A stretch of 64,000 nucleotides of DNA, taken from NCBI RefSeq assembly GCF_900143005.1, contig NZ_FRCS01000008.1:310001-374000 (forward strand), written 5' to 3'. The position numbers were made by a program, and so were the translations under genes. The DNA is from Cryptosporangium aurantiacum. Lineage in GTDB: Bacteria > Actinomycetota > Actinomycetes > Mycobacteriales > Cryptosporangiaceae. The notes under the pieces were generated by a model. That model saw only the letters and a list, made by a program, of their open reading frames with translations. It had not been told where the DNA came from and searched no databases. Below are positions 24,933-32,133 of the stretch, piece by piece; within the stretch, counting starts at the first letter, position 1; every line of letters begins with the position of its first letter.

Positions 24933-26666
24933 ATGCACGATCACCCCGATCTCTCGCACCTGCGGACTCACTCGCCCGGCCCGGAGCTGGTTGCCGCCCT
25001 CGCGGCAATCGATCCGATGCCCCGGTCCGGAGTCGACGCGAACGGCCTCCTCGAGGCGCTGCCCGACGCCGCCGACCAGGTCGTCATCGCTCAGGCTTGG
25101 CAGAAGGTGGCCGCCTGGGTCGATTCGCGACTGAACGCCGCGATTCTCGACATCACCGGGATCACGCCCATCTCCGAGGAAGAGGACTGGGGTCGCGAGG
25201 AAGTCGCCTCGGCGTTACGCATGTCCAACACCGGGGCCGCCGAGCGCATCGACGTGGCCCGCACCCTGGCGACCCGCCGGTTCCTCACCGGCCGCGCGTT
25301 GGCCGAGGGACGCATCACCTACCGGCACGCCGCCGAGATCGTCAAAGGCCTGGAGCCACTCGAGGACGACGATCGCGCCGCCGAGGCGGAGGCACGGCTG
25401 CTCGGTGCGGCCGCCACCAAGACACCGGCACAGACCGCCAGCCGGGCACGGAAGGAAGTCATCAAGGCCGACCCTCAGGGTGCCGACAAGCGAGCGAAGC
25501 GCGCCCGCAAGGGCCGGCGCGTCGACTTCCACCCGCTTCCCGACGCCATGGCCGAGCTGCGGGCATTCCTCCCGGCCGAGGGAGCCGCGCGGGTACGCGC
25601 CACGCTCGACCGGTTGGCGGGCCGCTCGCGGTTCCAGGGCGACGATCGCACGATCGACCAGCGTCGCGCCGATGCGCTCGTCGCACTCGCCGAGCTCGGC
25701 TTCCTCGCCGCCGGCGATCGTGCCTGGCTCCCGGACGAGACGGTCCTCCCGGACGAGACGGTCCTCCCGGACGAGACGGTCCTCCCGGACGAGACGGTCC
25801 TCCCGGACGAGACGGTCCTCCCGGACGAGGCGGTTACCCCGAACAAGGCAGCCCGCCCCGACAGCGCGGCCGGCCCGGGCCAGGCGGCGACACCGACCGG
25901 TCGGCCGAACGCCACCGGCGGCACCACCACAGACGACGACGCGACTACCGGCGACGGCGGCTGCGACGGCGGCGCTGCCGGGCCGGGCAGCGCGTCCGAC
26001 GCCTTCCTGCGGCGGTGGGCGCGCGCCGTCCGGGGAATCGTCACCGGCAAGCGCGCCGCCCCACCCCGGGTAGCGCTCGTCGCCCCGCTCAGCACCGTCC
26101 TCGGCGCCACCGAGGGGCCCGGCGACCTCACCGGCTACGGCCCCGTCCCGCCGTCGATCGCCCGCGAGCTGGCCGGAGACGCGGCCTGGGAAAAGTGGCT
26201 CGCCGACCGGCGCGGCATCATCGCCGACTTCGGCCGGTCGGTCTACCGCCCGCCCGCACCGTTGGCGGCGCTGGTCCGGGCGACCTATCCGACCTGTATG
26301 TTCCCCGGCTGCTCACAGCCGTCGTACCGCTGCGACCTCGACCACACGGTCAGGCGCATCGACGGCGGCACCACCGACCGCGCGAACCTCGTGCCGCTCT
26401 GCCGCCGGCATCATCGTGTCAAGGACGAAGCCGGCTGGCAGGTCGTCCACGACGTCGAGCGCCGGACCTGCACGTGGACGAGCCCCACGGGCCACACCTA
26501 CTCCGTCGAGGCAGCCGGGCACGACCTGCCGGAGGAACTCACGGAGTTCACCGTGCCCAGAGACGGCCGGAAGGCCACCGACGCTCCCGTTCCCGCCGAG
26601 CCCGCGCCGCTGGTTCCGGTCGGTGCCGTCGATTCCGACCCGGACGACGACCCACCGCCGTTCTGA
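24933..26666 (+). CDS. 13E12-type DUF222 protein with C-terminal HNH nuclease domain
   Basis: 577 residues. The N-terminal DUF222 region (~20-270) has VVIAQAWQKVAAWVDSRLN, EEVASALRMSNTGAAERID, GRALAEGRITYRHAAEIV and FLPAEGAARVRATLDRLA. A low-complexity linker holds five identical PDETVL hexapeptides plus one degenerate copy. The C-terminal HNH nuclease has YPTCMFPGCSQPS (zinc Cys), RCDLDHTVRRIDGGTTDRAN and LVPLCRRHHRVKDEAGW, all catalytic His/Asn positions intact. The start is ATG 24933, with leaderless promoter spacing; TTG 24927 is the alternative. These multicopy proteins are thought to be DNA-damage-linked nucleases or mobile-element-derived. A candidate LexA box overlaps the promoter. 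Confidence 0.88.
   Translation: MHDHPDLSHLRTHSPGPELVAALAAIDPMPRSGVDANGLLEALPDAADQVVIAQAWQKVAAWVDSRLNAAILDITGITPISEEEDWGREEVASALRMSNTGAAERIDVARTLATRRFLTGRALAEGRITYRHAAEIVKGLEPLEDDDRAAEAEARLLGAAATKTPAQTASRARKEVIKADPQGADKRAKRARKGRRVDFHPLPDAMAELRAFLPAEGAARVRATLDRLAGRSRFQGDDRTIDQRRADALVALAELGFLAAGDRAWLPDETVLPDETVLPDETVLPDETVLPDETVLPDEAVTPNKAARPDSAAGPGQAATPTGRPNATGGTTTDDDATTGDGGCDGGAAGPGSASDAFLRRWARAVRGIVTGKRAAPPRVALVAPLSTVLGATEGPGDLTGYGPVPPSIARELAGDAAWEKWLADRRGIIADFGRSVYRPPAPLAALVRATYPTCMFPGCSQPSYRCDLDHTVRRIDGGTTDRANLVPLCRRHHRVKDEAGWQVVHDVERRTCTWTSPTGHTYSVEAAGHDLPEELTEFTVPRDGRKATDAPVPAEPAPLVPVGAVDSDPDDDPPPF
25731..25838 (+). repeat. 18-nt tandem repeat, five identical copies plus one degenerate
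   Basis: Unit CCGGACGAGACGGTCCTC repeated without change at 25731, 25749, 25767, 25785 and 25803; a sixth copy at 25821 has diverged (GAGGCGGTTACC). It is in frame and encodes PDETVL repeats between the DUF222 and HNH domains. Perfect identity at the DNA level implies recent slippage expansion; copy number is likely variable between strains. Confidence 0.95.
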
Positions 26667-26683
26667 GCGGCTGACCGCAGCAC

Positions 26684-26716
26684 GGTTACCGGGCCCCCTC
26701 GGGGAGTCCGGTCACC
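26684..26716. terminator. Hairpin between the convergent 13E12 and pirin genes
   Basis: GGTTACCGGGCCCCC and GGGGAGTCCGGTCACC pair over about 13 bp with a 2-nt loop and minor bulges. It lies 17 nt after the 13E12 stop and 12 nt before the end of the pirin gene, so it can terminate both. Confidence 0.6.
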
Positions 26717-26728
26717 GGCATGCGCCGC

Positions 26729-27697
26729 TTACGACGCGGCGCCGTCCGCTGCGGGAATGCTCCCCAAGCGGCCGGCGCGGAAGTCCTCGAACGCCTTCAC
26801 CACCTCGGCGCGGGTGTTCATCACGAACGGCCCGGCCATCGCCACCGGCTCGCGGATCGGCTGCCCACCGAGCAGGACGACGTCCAGGTTCGGCGTCCGG
26901 GACTCCTGGGTCGGGTTCGCGGTGACCGTGATCGTGTCGCCGTCCTCCAGCACCGCGAGCTGCCCGGTGTGGAACGGACGGCCCTTGGCGCCGACGGTTC
27001 CCGAGCCACCCAGCACGTACGCCAGCGCGTTGAAGTCACGTCGCCAGGGCACGGTCACGCTGGCGCCAGGGCTCAGCGTCGCGTGCACGATCGTGATCGG
27101 CGTGTGCGTGCTTCCCGGCCCCGCGTGCCCGGCGAGCTCACCGGCGATGACGCGGAGCAGCGCCCCACCGTCGTCCGAGCTGAGCAACGCCACCTTGCTC
27201 CCCCGGATGTCCTGGTACCGCGGCTGCGCGAACTTCAGCGTCCGGGGCAGGTTCACCCAGAGCTGCAAGCCGTGGAACAGCCCGCCGCTCGCGACCAGGT
27301 GCTCGGGCGGCGTTTCGATGTGCAGGATCCCGCCACCGGCAGTCATCCACTGGGTGTCGCCGTTCGTGATCAGGCCACCGCCACCGTTCGAGTCCTGGTG
27401 GGCCATCTCGCCGTCGATCATGTAGGTCACGGTCTCGAAGCCCCGGTGCGGGTGCCAGGGCGTGCCCTTGGGCTCACCGGCGCCGTACTCGACCTCGCCC
27501 ATTTGGTCCATGTGGATGAACGGGTCGAGGGCCCGGAGGTCGACACCGGCGAACGCCCGCCGGACCGGGAACCCCTCCCCCTCGTAACCCTGTGGCGCCG
27601 TGGTCAGGCTGGTCACCAGCCGCGGGCGGTCGACGACGGGATCGACCGGAGCGAGCCTCGGCAGCGCGAGCGGGTTGTCGACGGTTACGGCGGGCAT
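26729..27697 (-). CDS. Pirin family protein (bicupin)
   Basis: 322 residues. N-terminal pirin cupin with DPFIHMDQMGEVEYG, TPWHPHRGFETVTYMIDGE (metal histidines in HPHRG), DTQWMTAGGGILHIE (metal His and Glu) and LFHGLQLWVNLP. The C-terminal pirin domain has HATLSPGASVTVPWRRDFN, AYVLGGSGTVG and VVLLGGQPIREPVAMAGPF. The start at 27697 has GGGGAGGTCCCG. Bacterial pirins include quercetin 2,3-dioxygenases and redox regulators; which applies is not visible. It is divergent from the VanZ gene and convergent with the 13E12 gene. Confidence 0.92.
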   Translation of the reverse strand: MPAVTVDNPLALPRLAPVDPVVDRPRLVTSLTTAPQGYEGEGFPVRRAFAGVDLRALDPFIHMDQMGEVEYGAGEPKGTPWHPHRGFETVTYMIDGEMAHQDSNGGGGLITNGDTQWMTAGGGILHIETPPEHLVASGGLFHGLQLWVNLPRTLKFAQPRYQDIRGSKVALLSSDDGGALLRVIAGELAGHAGPGSTHTPITIVHATLSPGASVTVPWRRDFNALAYVLGGSGTVGAKGRPFHTGQLAVLEDGDTITVTANPTQESRTPNLDVVLLGGQPIREPVAMAGPFVMNTRAEVVKAFEDFRAGRLGSIPAADGAAS

Positions 27698-27777
27698 CGG
27701 GACCTCCCCGGGTGGACTACACCTCTCAATGTAGATGACGTGTCAACCATTCCCGGGTGTGTGGCACGATCTCGCCC

Positions 27778-28329
27778 ATGGTGGGTGGCGCGTGGGGCAA
27801 CGTCGTGGCGGTGGCGACGATCGCGCTGGTGCCGGCGGCGGGTCTCGTGGTGGCGCTGGCGCGGTGGCGGACCCGTCGCGGGTCGCCGCATCCGTGGCGG
27901 TGGTCGTTCGCCGAGGTCGGGCTCGTGGTCGGCACCGCGCCCTGGCTCTGGATGATCCTGACCCCGAGCGGATCGGGACGGTCGATCGAAGCGGTGCCCC
28001 TGGTCGGGCTGTTGTCCCAGCTCAGCGGTGAGCCCGCGGTCGCCGTGGAGCAGATCGGCGGCAACCTGCTGGTGTTCGCAGCGCTAGGGTTCTGCGCCCC
28101 GCTGCGCTGGGACCTCCGTGTGACGACGGTGGCGGCGCTCGCCTGCGCGGGCTCCCTCGCGGTCGAGGCTCTCCAGTACGCCCTGGCGATCGGCCGCGTG
28201 ACGAGCGTCGACGACGTCCTGCTCAACACGGTGGGCGCGACCGCCGCCGCGCTCAGCGTCCACATCATGAAGCGCCGCCAGGCGCGCCCGTTCTTGCTCG
28301 AACCTGGAGCCCGTCCAGGGCGAGGCTGA
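27778..28329 (+). CDS. VanZ-family membrane protein
   Basis: 183 residues from ATG 27778 (GTG 27757 would add seven), about four to five membrane helices. The VanZ core is GGNLLVFAALGFCAPLRW, GSLAVEALQYALAIGRVTS, VDDVLLNTVGATAAALS, with the ELxQ-like and D-x-x-xN positions kept. VanZ-like proteins give low-level teicoplanin resistance in enterococci but in actinobacteria their role is unknown. The last codons (GGG CGA GGC TGA) belong to fold-back repeat copy B, which separates it from the convergent GGDEF gene. It is divergent from pirin. Confidence 0.85.
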   Translation: MVGGAWGNVVAVATIALVPAAGLVVALARWRTRRGSPHPWRWSFAEVGLVVGTAPWLWMILTPSGSGRSIEAVPLVGLLSQLSGEPAVAVEQIGGNLLVFAALGFCAPLRWDLRVTTVAALACAGSLAVEALQYALAIGRVTSVDDVLLNTVGATAAALSVHIMKRRQARPFLLEPGARPGRG

Positions 28330-28401
28330 CGTCCGTCGCAGTGAGGGCCGCGACCTAGTTTTGGTCGCAACCGCGCGAGACGGCCGTCAGCCTCGTTCTG
28401 G
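28315..28401. repeat. 87-nt fold-back repeat, copy B, between convergent genes
   Basis: Near-identical to 9532-9619 (about 80 of 88 positions). Outer stem: CCAGGGCGAGGCTGACG against CGTCAGCCTCGTTCTGG, here with one more base pair than copy A. The inner stem GCGACC / GGTCGC has a 7-nt loop. The left end provides the final Gly-Arg-Gly-stop of the VanZ gene; the right end stops 9 nt before the end of the convergent GGDEF/HD-GYP gene. Probably a bidirectional terminator or a REP/MITE-like element. Confidence 0.8.
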
Positions 28402-28410
28402 ACGGGCCGC

Positions 28411-30729
28411 CTACAAAGGGGCGGGGTCGTCTATCAGGTCCTGATCCAGCAGCGCGAGAAACGCGTCGACGACGATCGGATCGAACTGCGTGCCACGGGC
28501 GCGTTCGATCTCGTCGCGCGCCGAGCGGGCGTCCAAGGCCGGCGCGTAGGGCCGGTCGACGCGCATCGCGGCCCAGCTGTCGCAGATCGCGATGATCCGT
28601 GCACCGAGCGGGATGTCCTCACCCTTGATCCCGGCGGGGTAGCCGAGGCCGTCCCACCGCTCGTGGTGCGCCGCGACCAACGGTGCGAGCGCCGCGTGCC
28701 CGCCGACGCCACGGAGCAGCCGTGCCCCCTCCTCCGGGTGGCAGCGCAGCGCTCCCCACTCGCTCTCGGTGAGCGGATCGGTCTTCTGCAAGATCGCGGC
28801 GCCCACCCCGAACTTCCCGATGTCGTGCAAGCGTCCGGCCGCGACGACCTGGCGCAGCTCGACGTGGTCGAGCGCCAGGTATCCGCCGACCAGCAGACAC
28901 CATCGCGCCACCGCAGTGCTGTGTTCGTGGTCGCTGAGCACACGATCGACCCGATCGGCGAGCCACGCGAGCTCCGCCGGGACGTCGAGGTCGTCGGCGA
29001 GCGTCCGCCGGTCGGCTCTTCCTGCGACGACCACCCGGTCTCCGCCGCGGCCCTTCGCGTCGGAGAGCGCTCGGTCGGCGTCCCGCACCAGCCGCTCCAT
29101 GTCCAGGGCGGTCTCCGGCACGTCGTCGGTGGGCGCCTCGGCGGGTCGGCCGGCGGCGGTCGCGACGCCGAACGACCCGGTCACCGCCACCGAGGCACCG
29201 CTCCCGACGACGATCGACGTCCGACGGAGCGTCTGGCGGAACCGTTCGGCGACCTCCATCGCGGCCTCCTCACCGGTCTGCGGCAGCAGACACGCGAACT
29301 CCTCACCGCCATACCGGGCCAGGACGTCACCGGGGCGGGCCGCGATCCGGAGCCGGTCGGCTACCTGCACCAACACCGAATCACCGGTCGCCCAGCCGTG
29401 AACCTTGTTGATCTCGGCGAACGAATCGAGGTCCACGAGGATCAGCCCGGCCCGTCCGTTGCCGTGCATCGCCCGGCGGGCCTCGACCCCTAAGAGCGCC
29501 TGGAAGAACGGCCGGTTGTAGAGGCCGGTGAGGCCGTCCGTCACCGCGGTGCGCCGTTGCTCCTGGAGCGCGCGGTCGAGCTCCTGGGCGAGCCTGGTCC
29601 GTTCCCGGGTGGTGAGGACCTGGCGGACGAGCAGACCGGTGAGGACCAGACCGGTCACCGCGAGCCAGACCGTATCGACCTTCTGGTTCCGGATCTGGTC
29701 CACACCGACCAGCAGCGCCACCACCAGACCGGAGACCAGCACCGCACCGAACGCCCGGTCGTGGTCGAACCGTTCCGCCGGCGGCTCCACGTCGGGATGC
29801 CGGATCGCGGCGAGGCCGCCGAGCGTGAGCAGGACGGCCTGCGCCTGCCAGCCGAGGTTGACGAGGCTGGCGTCGGAGTACGTGTCGTTCGCGTCGGCGA
29901 ACGCGTACCCGGCGTCGGCCACGATGCCGAACAGGTACCCGACGATCGACAGCAGGATCGAGCACGGGATCCCGCGGTGGCCGGCGAGTCCGGCACCGAC
30001 GAGCGCGACGACGAACACCAGGCCGACGGCCGGGTAGGCGAGGTCGGCGACGATGTCCGCGCGTACCGGGTCGGTGCCGCCGAGCAGGCGCCACGCGACC
30101 GACCCGACCGCGAGCACGACGAGGGCGGCGTCCAGCAGCGCGCGGGCTCGCCAGAGCTTCCGGGTCTCCACAAACCCGACCCACGCGGCCGGGACCAACA
30201 GCGCGTACGAGGCCGTGAACCCGATCTCGGCGAGCGGGATCGACGCATCGGTCTCGACGATCGCCGCGGCCCGGTCGGACGACATCCAGACGCCCCAGAC
30301 GCTGCACGTCAGCTCGCCCGCCAGCCAACAGGCGTGCGACGCGGCGAGCCAGCTCCAGACCAGCCTGATCCGGCCGGTGCTGCTGCGCGCCGCGAACATA
30401 CCGGCGAGCGTCGCGGCCGCGATCGGCAGCAGGTACAGCGCATCGGTGATCAGCGGCGCGGCCCAGGTGCCGCTGGCCGCCCAGGCGAACAATTGGTAGG
30501 CGATCAGCCAGCCCAGCGCGCACACCGCGGACACCCGGCACAGCTCGTCCCGGCAGACCGCTTTCCGGTGGGCGACGAACGCGGCCGCGCGACGCTGGTT
30601 CTCGACGTCCTCGGCCAGCTGATCGGCACCCCCGGGGAGCGCGCCGTCGTGGTTGACCGCACGTCTGTCGCCGGAGGCTGGCGAGAACGTCACGGCATCC
30701 CGAGGAAGGCGGCGAACGTGCCCGGGCAA
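28411..30729 (-). CDS. Membrane diguanylate cyclase/phosphodiesterase (GGDEF + HD-GYP)
   Basis: 772 residues as read from TTG 30729; the true start may be later, since the first ~45 residues are not family-like. Residues ~65-370 hold eight to ten membrane helices (a MHYT/7TM-like sensor region). The GGDEF domain follows (VTDGLTGLYNRPFFQALL, LVDLDSFAEINKVHGWATGD, ARYGGEEFACLLP) with an intact active site and, five residues before it, RPGD, a product-inhibition I-site. The C-terminal HD-GYP domain has AGRLHDIGKFGVGAAILQK, HHERWDGLGYPAGIKGED and IPLGARIIAICDSWAAM, so the hydrolase site is also intact. It could both make and break c-di-GMP. It lies beside a ROK gene and the Tad cluster. Confidence 0.88.
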   Translation of the reverse strand: MPGHVRRLPRDAVTFSPASGDRRAVNHDGALPGGADQLAEDVENQRRAAAFVAHRKAVCRDELCRVSAVCALGWLIAYQLFAWAASGTWAAPLITDALYLLPIAAATLAGMFAARSSTGRIRLVWSWLAASHACWLAGELTCSVWGVWMSSDRAAAIVETDASIPLAEIGFTASYALLVPAAWVGFVETRKLWRARALLDAALVVLAVGSVAWRLLGGTDPVRADIVADLAYPAVGLVFVVALVGAGLAGHRGIPCSILLSIVGYLFGIVADAGYAFADANDTYSDASLVNLGWQAQAVLLTLGGLAAIRHPDVEPPAERFDHDRAFGAVLVSGLVVALLVGVDQIRNQKVDTVWLAVTGLVLTGLLVRQVLTTRERTRLAQELDRALQEQRRTAVTDGLTGLYNRPFFQALLGVEARRAMHGNGRAGLILVDLDSFAEINKVHGWATGDSVLVQVADRLRIAARPGDVLARYGGEEFACLLPQTGEEAAMEVAERFRQTLRRTSIVVGSGASVAVTGSFGVATAAGRPAEAPTDDVPETALDMERLVRDADRALSDAKGRGGDRVVVAGRADRRTLADDLDVPAELAWLADRVDRVLSDHEHSTAVARWCLLVGGYLALDHVELRQVVAAGRLHDIGKFGVGAAILQKTDPLTESEWGALRCHPEEGARLLRGVGGHAALAPLVAAHHERWDGLGYPAGIKGEDIPLGARIIAICDSWAAMRVDRPYAPALDARSARDEIERARGTQFDPIVVDAFLALLDQDLIDDPAPL

Positions 30730-30865
30730 CAGCCGAACACGTCAGCGCGACCGTCGAGAACGGACTGACGTCCGCGCGGGCACCCGAACACGGCTACACC
30801 ATGGCAGATACGTGGGCATGCGTACCGCCCCGAAAAGGCTCAGACCAGCGCTCCACGACGAACTG

Positions 30866-30907
30866 CCCCCGAGCTGGGGGCCAATTGGGGGACACGCGAC
30901 CCCCAAT
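30866..30907 (-). terminator. Two tandem hairpins downstream of the ROK gene
   Basis: CCCCC-GAGCT-GGGGG (30866-30880) and ATTGGGGG-ACACGCGA-CCCCCAAT (30884-30907) stand side by side, 55 nt after the ROK stop on the minus strand and 137 nt before the GGDEF/HD-GYP start. They probably end ROK transcription before the GGDEF gene. Confidence 0.55.
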
Positions 30908-30961
30908 CGGTCCTACCCGAGCGGACCAGGGAGTCGGTCGCCGGACCGAAACGCCCCGACT

Positions 30962-31942
30962 TCAGCGGCGGGAGCGGGCAAGGTCGGCAGCCCCGACGAG
31001 CCCGGCGTCGGTGCCGAGCCGCGACGGCTCGATGCTCGCCTCGCGTCGATAACCGCGCCCCGGCAGGCTGCGGCGGAACTCGTCCCGCGCGGATTCGAGC
31101 AGCAGCTCGACGCCGTCGCCGTCCGCGCTCGCTGCCACGCCGGCCAGCGCCGCGAGCAGTCCCCCGCCGATCACGACGCACCCCGGGTCGAGCACGGACG
31201 CGACCGTCGCGATGCCGGTACCCAGCCAGCGCCCCAGGTTCTCGACCAGCGCGAGCGCGGCCGGGTCGCCGTCCCGGGCCACCGCGGCCACCACCCGGTA
31301 ACCGATCTCGTCGACGTCACCCCCGGCCCGCGCGAGCAGCGGCTTGGCCTCGGGCGCTCCGGACACGGCGAGTTGCTTGGCCTCGCGGGCCAGCGCGGCA
31401 CCCGACGCGTACATCTGCCAGCATCCACGGTTGCCGCACCCACACAGCAGTCCACCGGGGACCACCGGGATGTGCCCGTACTCCGCCGCCACGCCGAACC
31501 GGCCGCGGTAGGGATGTCCGTCGATCACGAACCCGCCACCGAGCCCGGTACCGATCACGCAGCTGACCAGGCTCGTCTCGCCGATCCCGGCGCCGTAACG
31601 CACTTCTGCCCAGGCGGCGGCGCTGCCGGAATTCTCGACCACGACCGGCAGGTCGAGATGCTGCTCGAGTTCCACTCCGATCGGCTGGTCCGCCCATCCG
31701 GCGAGCGATGAGAACAGGACCGTCGACCGGTCCCGGTCGACAAAACCCGCAATGCCCAGCCCGACCGCCGAGATCGTGTACCCGCCGCGAAACGCGTTCA
31801 CCAAGGCTTGGACGCAAGGCACGAGGTCAGTGGGGCGCGGCGGGGTCGGGACGGTCTGCCGGATCAGCACCCGACCGTCGGGGTCGACAAGGCCGGCCGC
31901 GATGCGTGCGCCGCCGACGTCGACTCCCACGACCAGCCCCAT
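30962..31942 (-). CDS. ROK-family protein with altered catalytic residues (possible pseudokinase)
   Basis: 326 residues with the ROK fold of actinobacterial glucokinases: GVDVGGARIAAGLVDPDG, VGLGIAGFVDRD, IGTGLGGGFVIDG, VAAEYGHIPVVPGG and the zinc loop CGCGNRGC (ligands H157, C167, C169, C174 kept). Key catalytic positions differ. The motif normally ENDANAAA reads ENSGSAAA, so the general-base Asp is S105. DxGGT reads DVGGA. The Glu after GCW is Gln (GCWQMYASG). No helix-turn-helix is present, so it is not a ROK repressor. The start has GGGGAGAAGC. It may be an inactive sugar-binding regulator. It follows the LysM/Tad operon on the same strand after 178 nt. Confidence 0.82.
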   Translation of the reverse strand: MGLVVGVDVGGARIAAGLVDPDGRVLIRQTVPTPPRPTDLVPCVQALVNAFRGGYTISAVGLGIAGFVDRDRSTVLFSSLAGWADQPIGVELEQHLDLPVVVENSGSAAAWAEVRYGAGIGETSLVSCVIGTGLGGGFVIDGHPYRGRFGVAAEYGHIPVVPGGLLCGCGNRGCWQMYASGAALAREAKQLAVSGAPEAKPLLARAGGDVDEIGYRVVAAVARDGDPAALALVENLGRWLGTGIATVASVLDPGCVVIGGGLLAALAGVAASADGDGVELLLESARDEFRRSLPGRGYRREASIEPSRLGTDAGLVGAADLARSRR

Positions 31943-32079
31943 GCTTCTCCCCTACCACGCCGTCGGTCCGGACACACGCCACCATCACCCGCACCGGCAT
32001 CGGTGGTCACCCGGACACGCCGGGCGTCTTCAGCATGCCGAACGTCACGGGTCGCGGGGTTGGCGGGGGGTTTGGCGCC

Positions 32080-32133
32080 CGTGCTCAGCCTTTGCGCCGT
32101 GCCCAGCCTTCGCGCCGTGCTCAGCCTTTGAGC
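32080..32133 (-). repeat. Three 18-nt repeats spanning the stop codon of the LysM protein gene
   Basis: Units at 32080, 32098 and 32116 (CGTGCTCAGCCTTTGCGC and near copies). The third holds the last codons and the TGA (32123-32121) of the gene; the other two repeat the same region downstream, one of them with a duplicated in-phase TGA. Confidence 0.85.
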
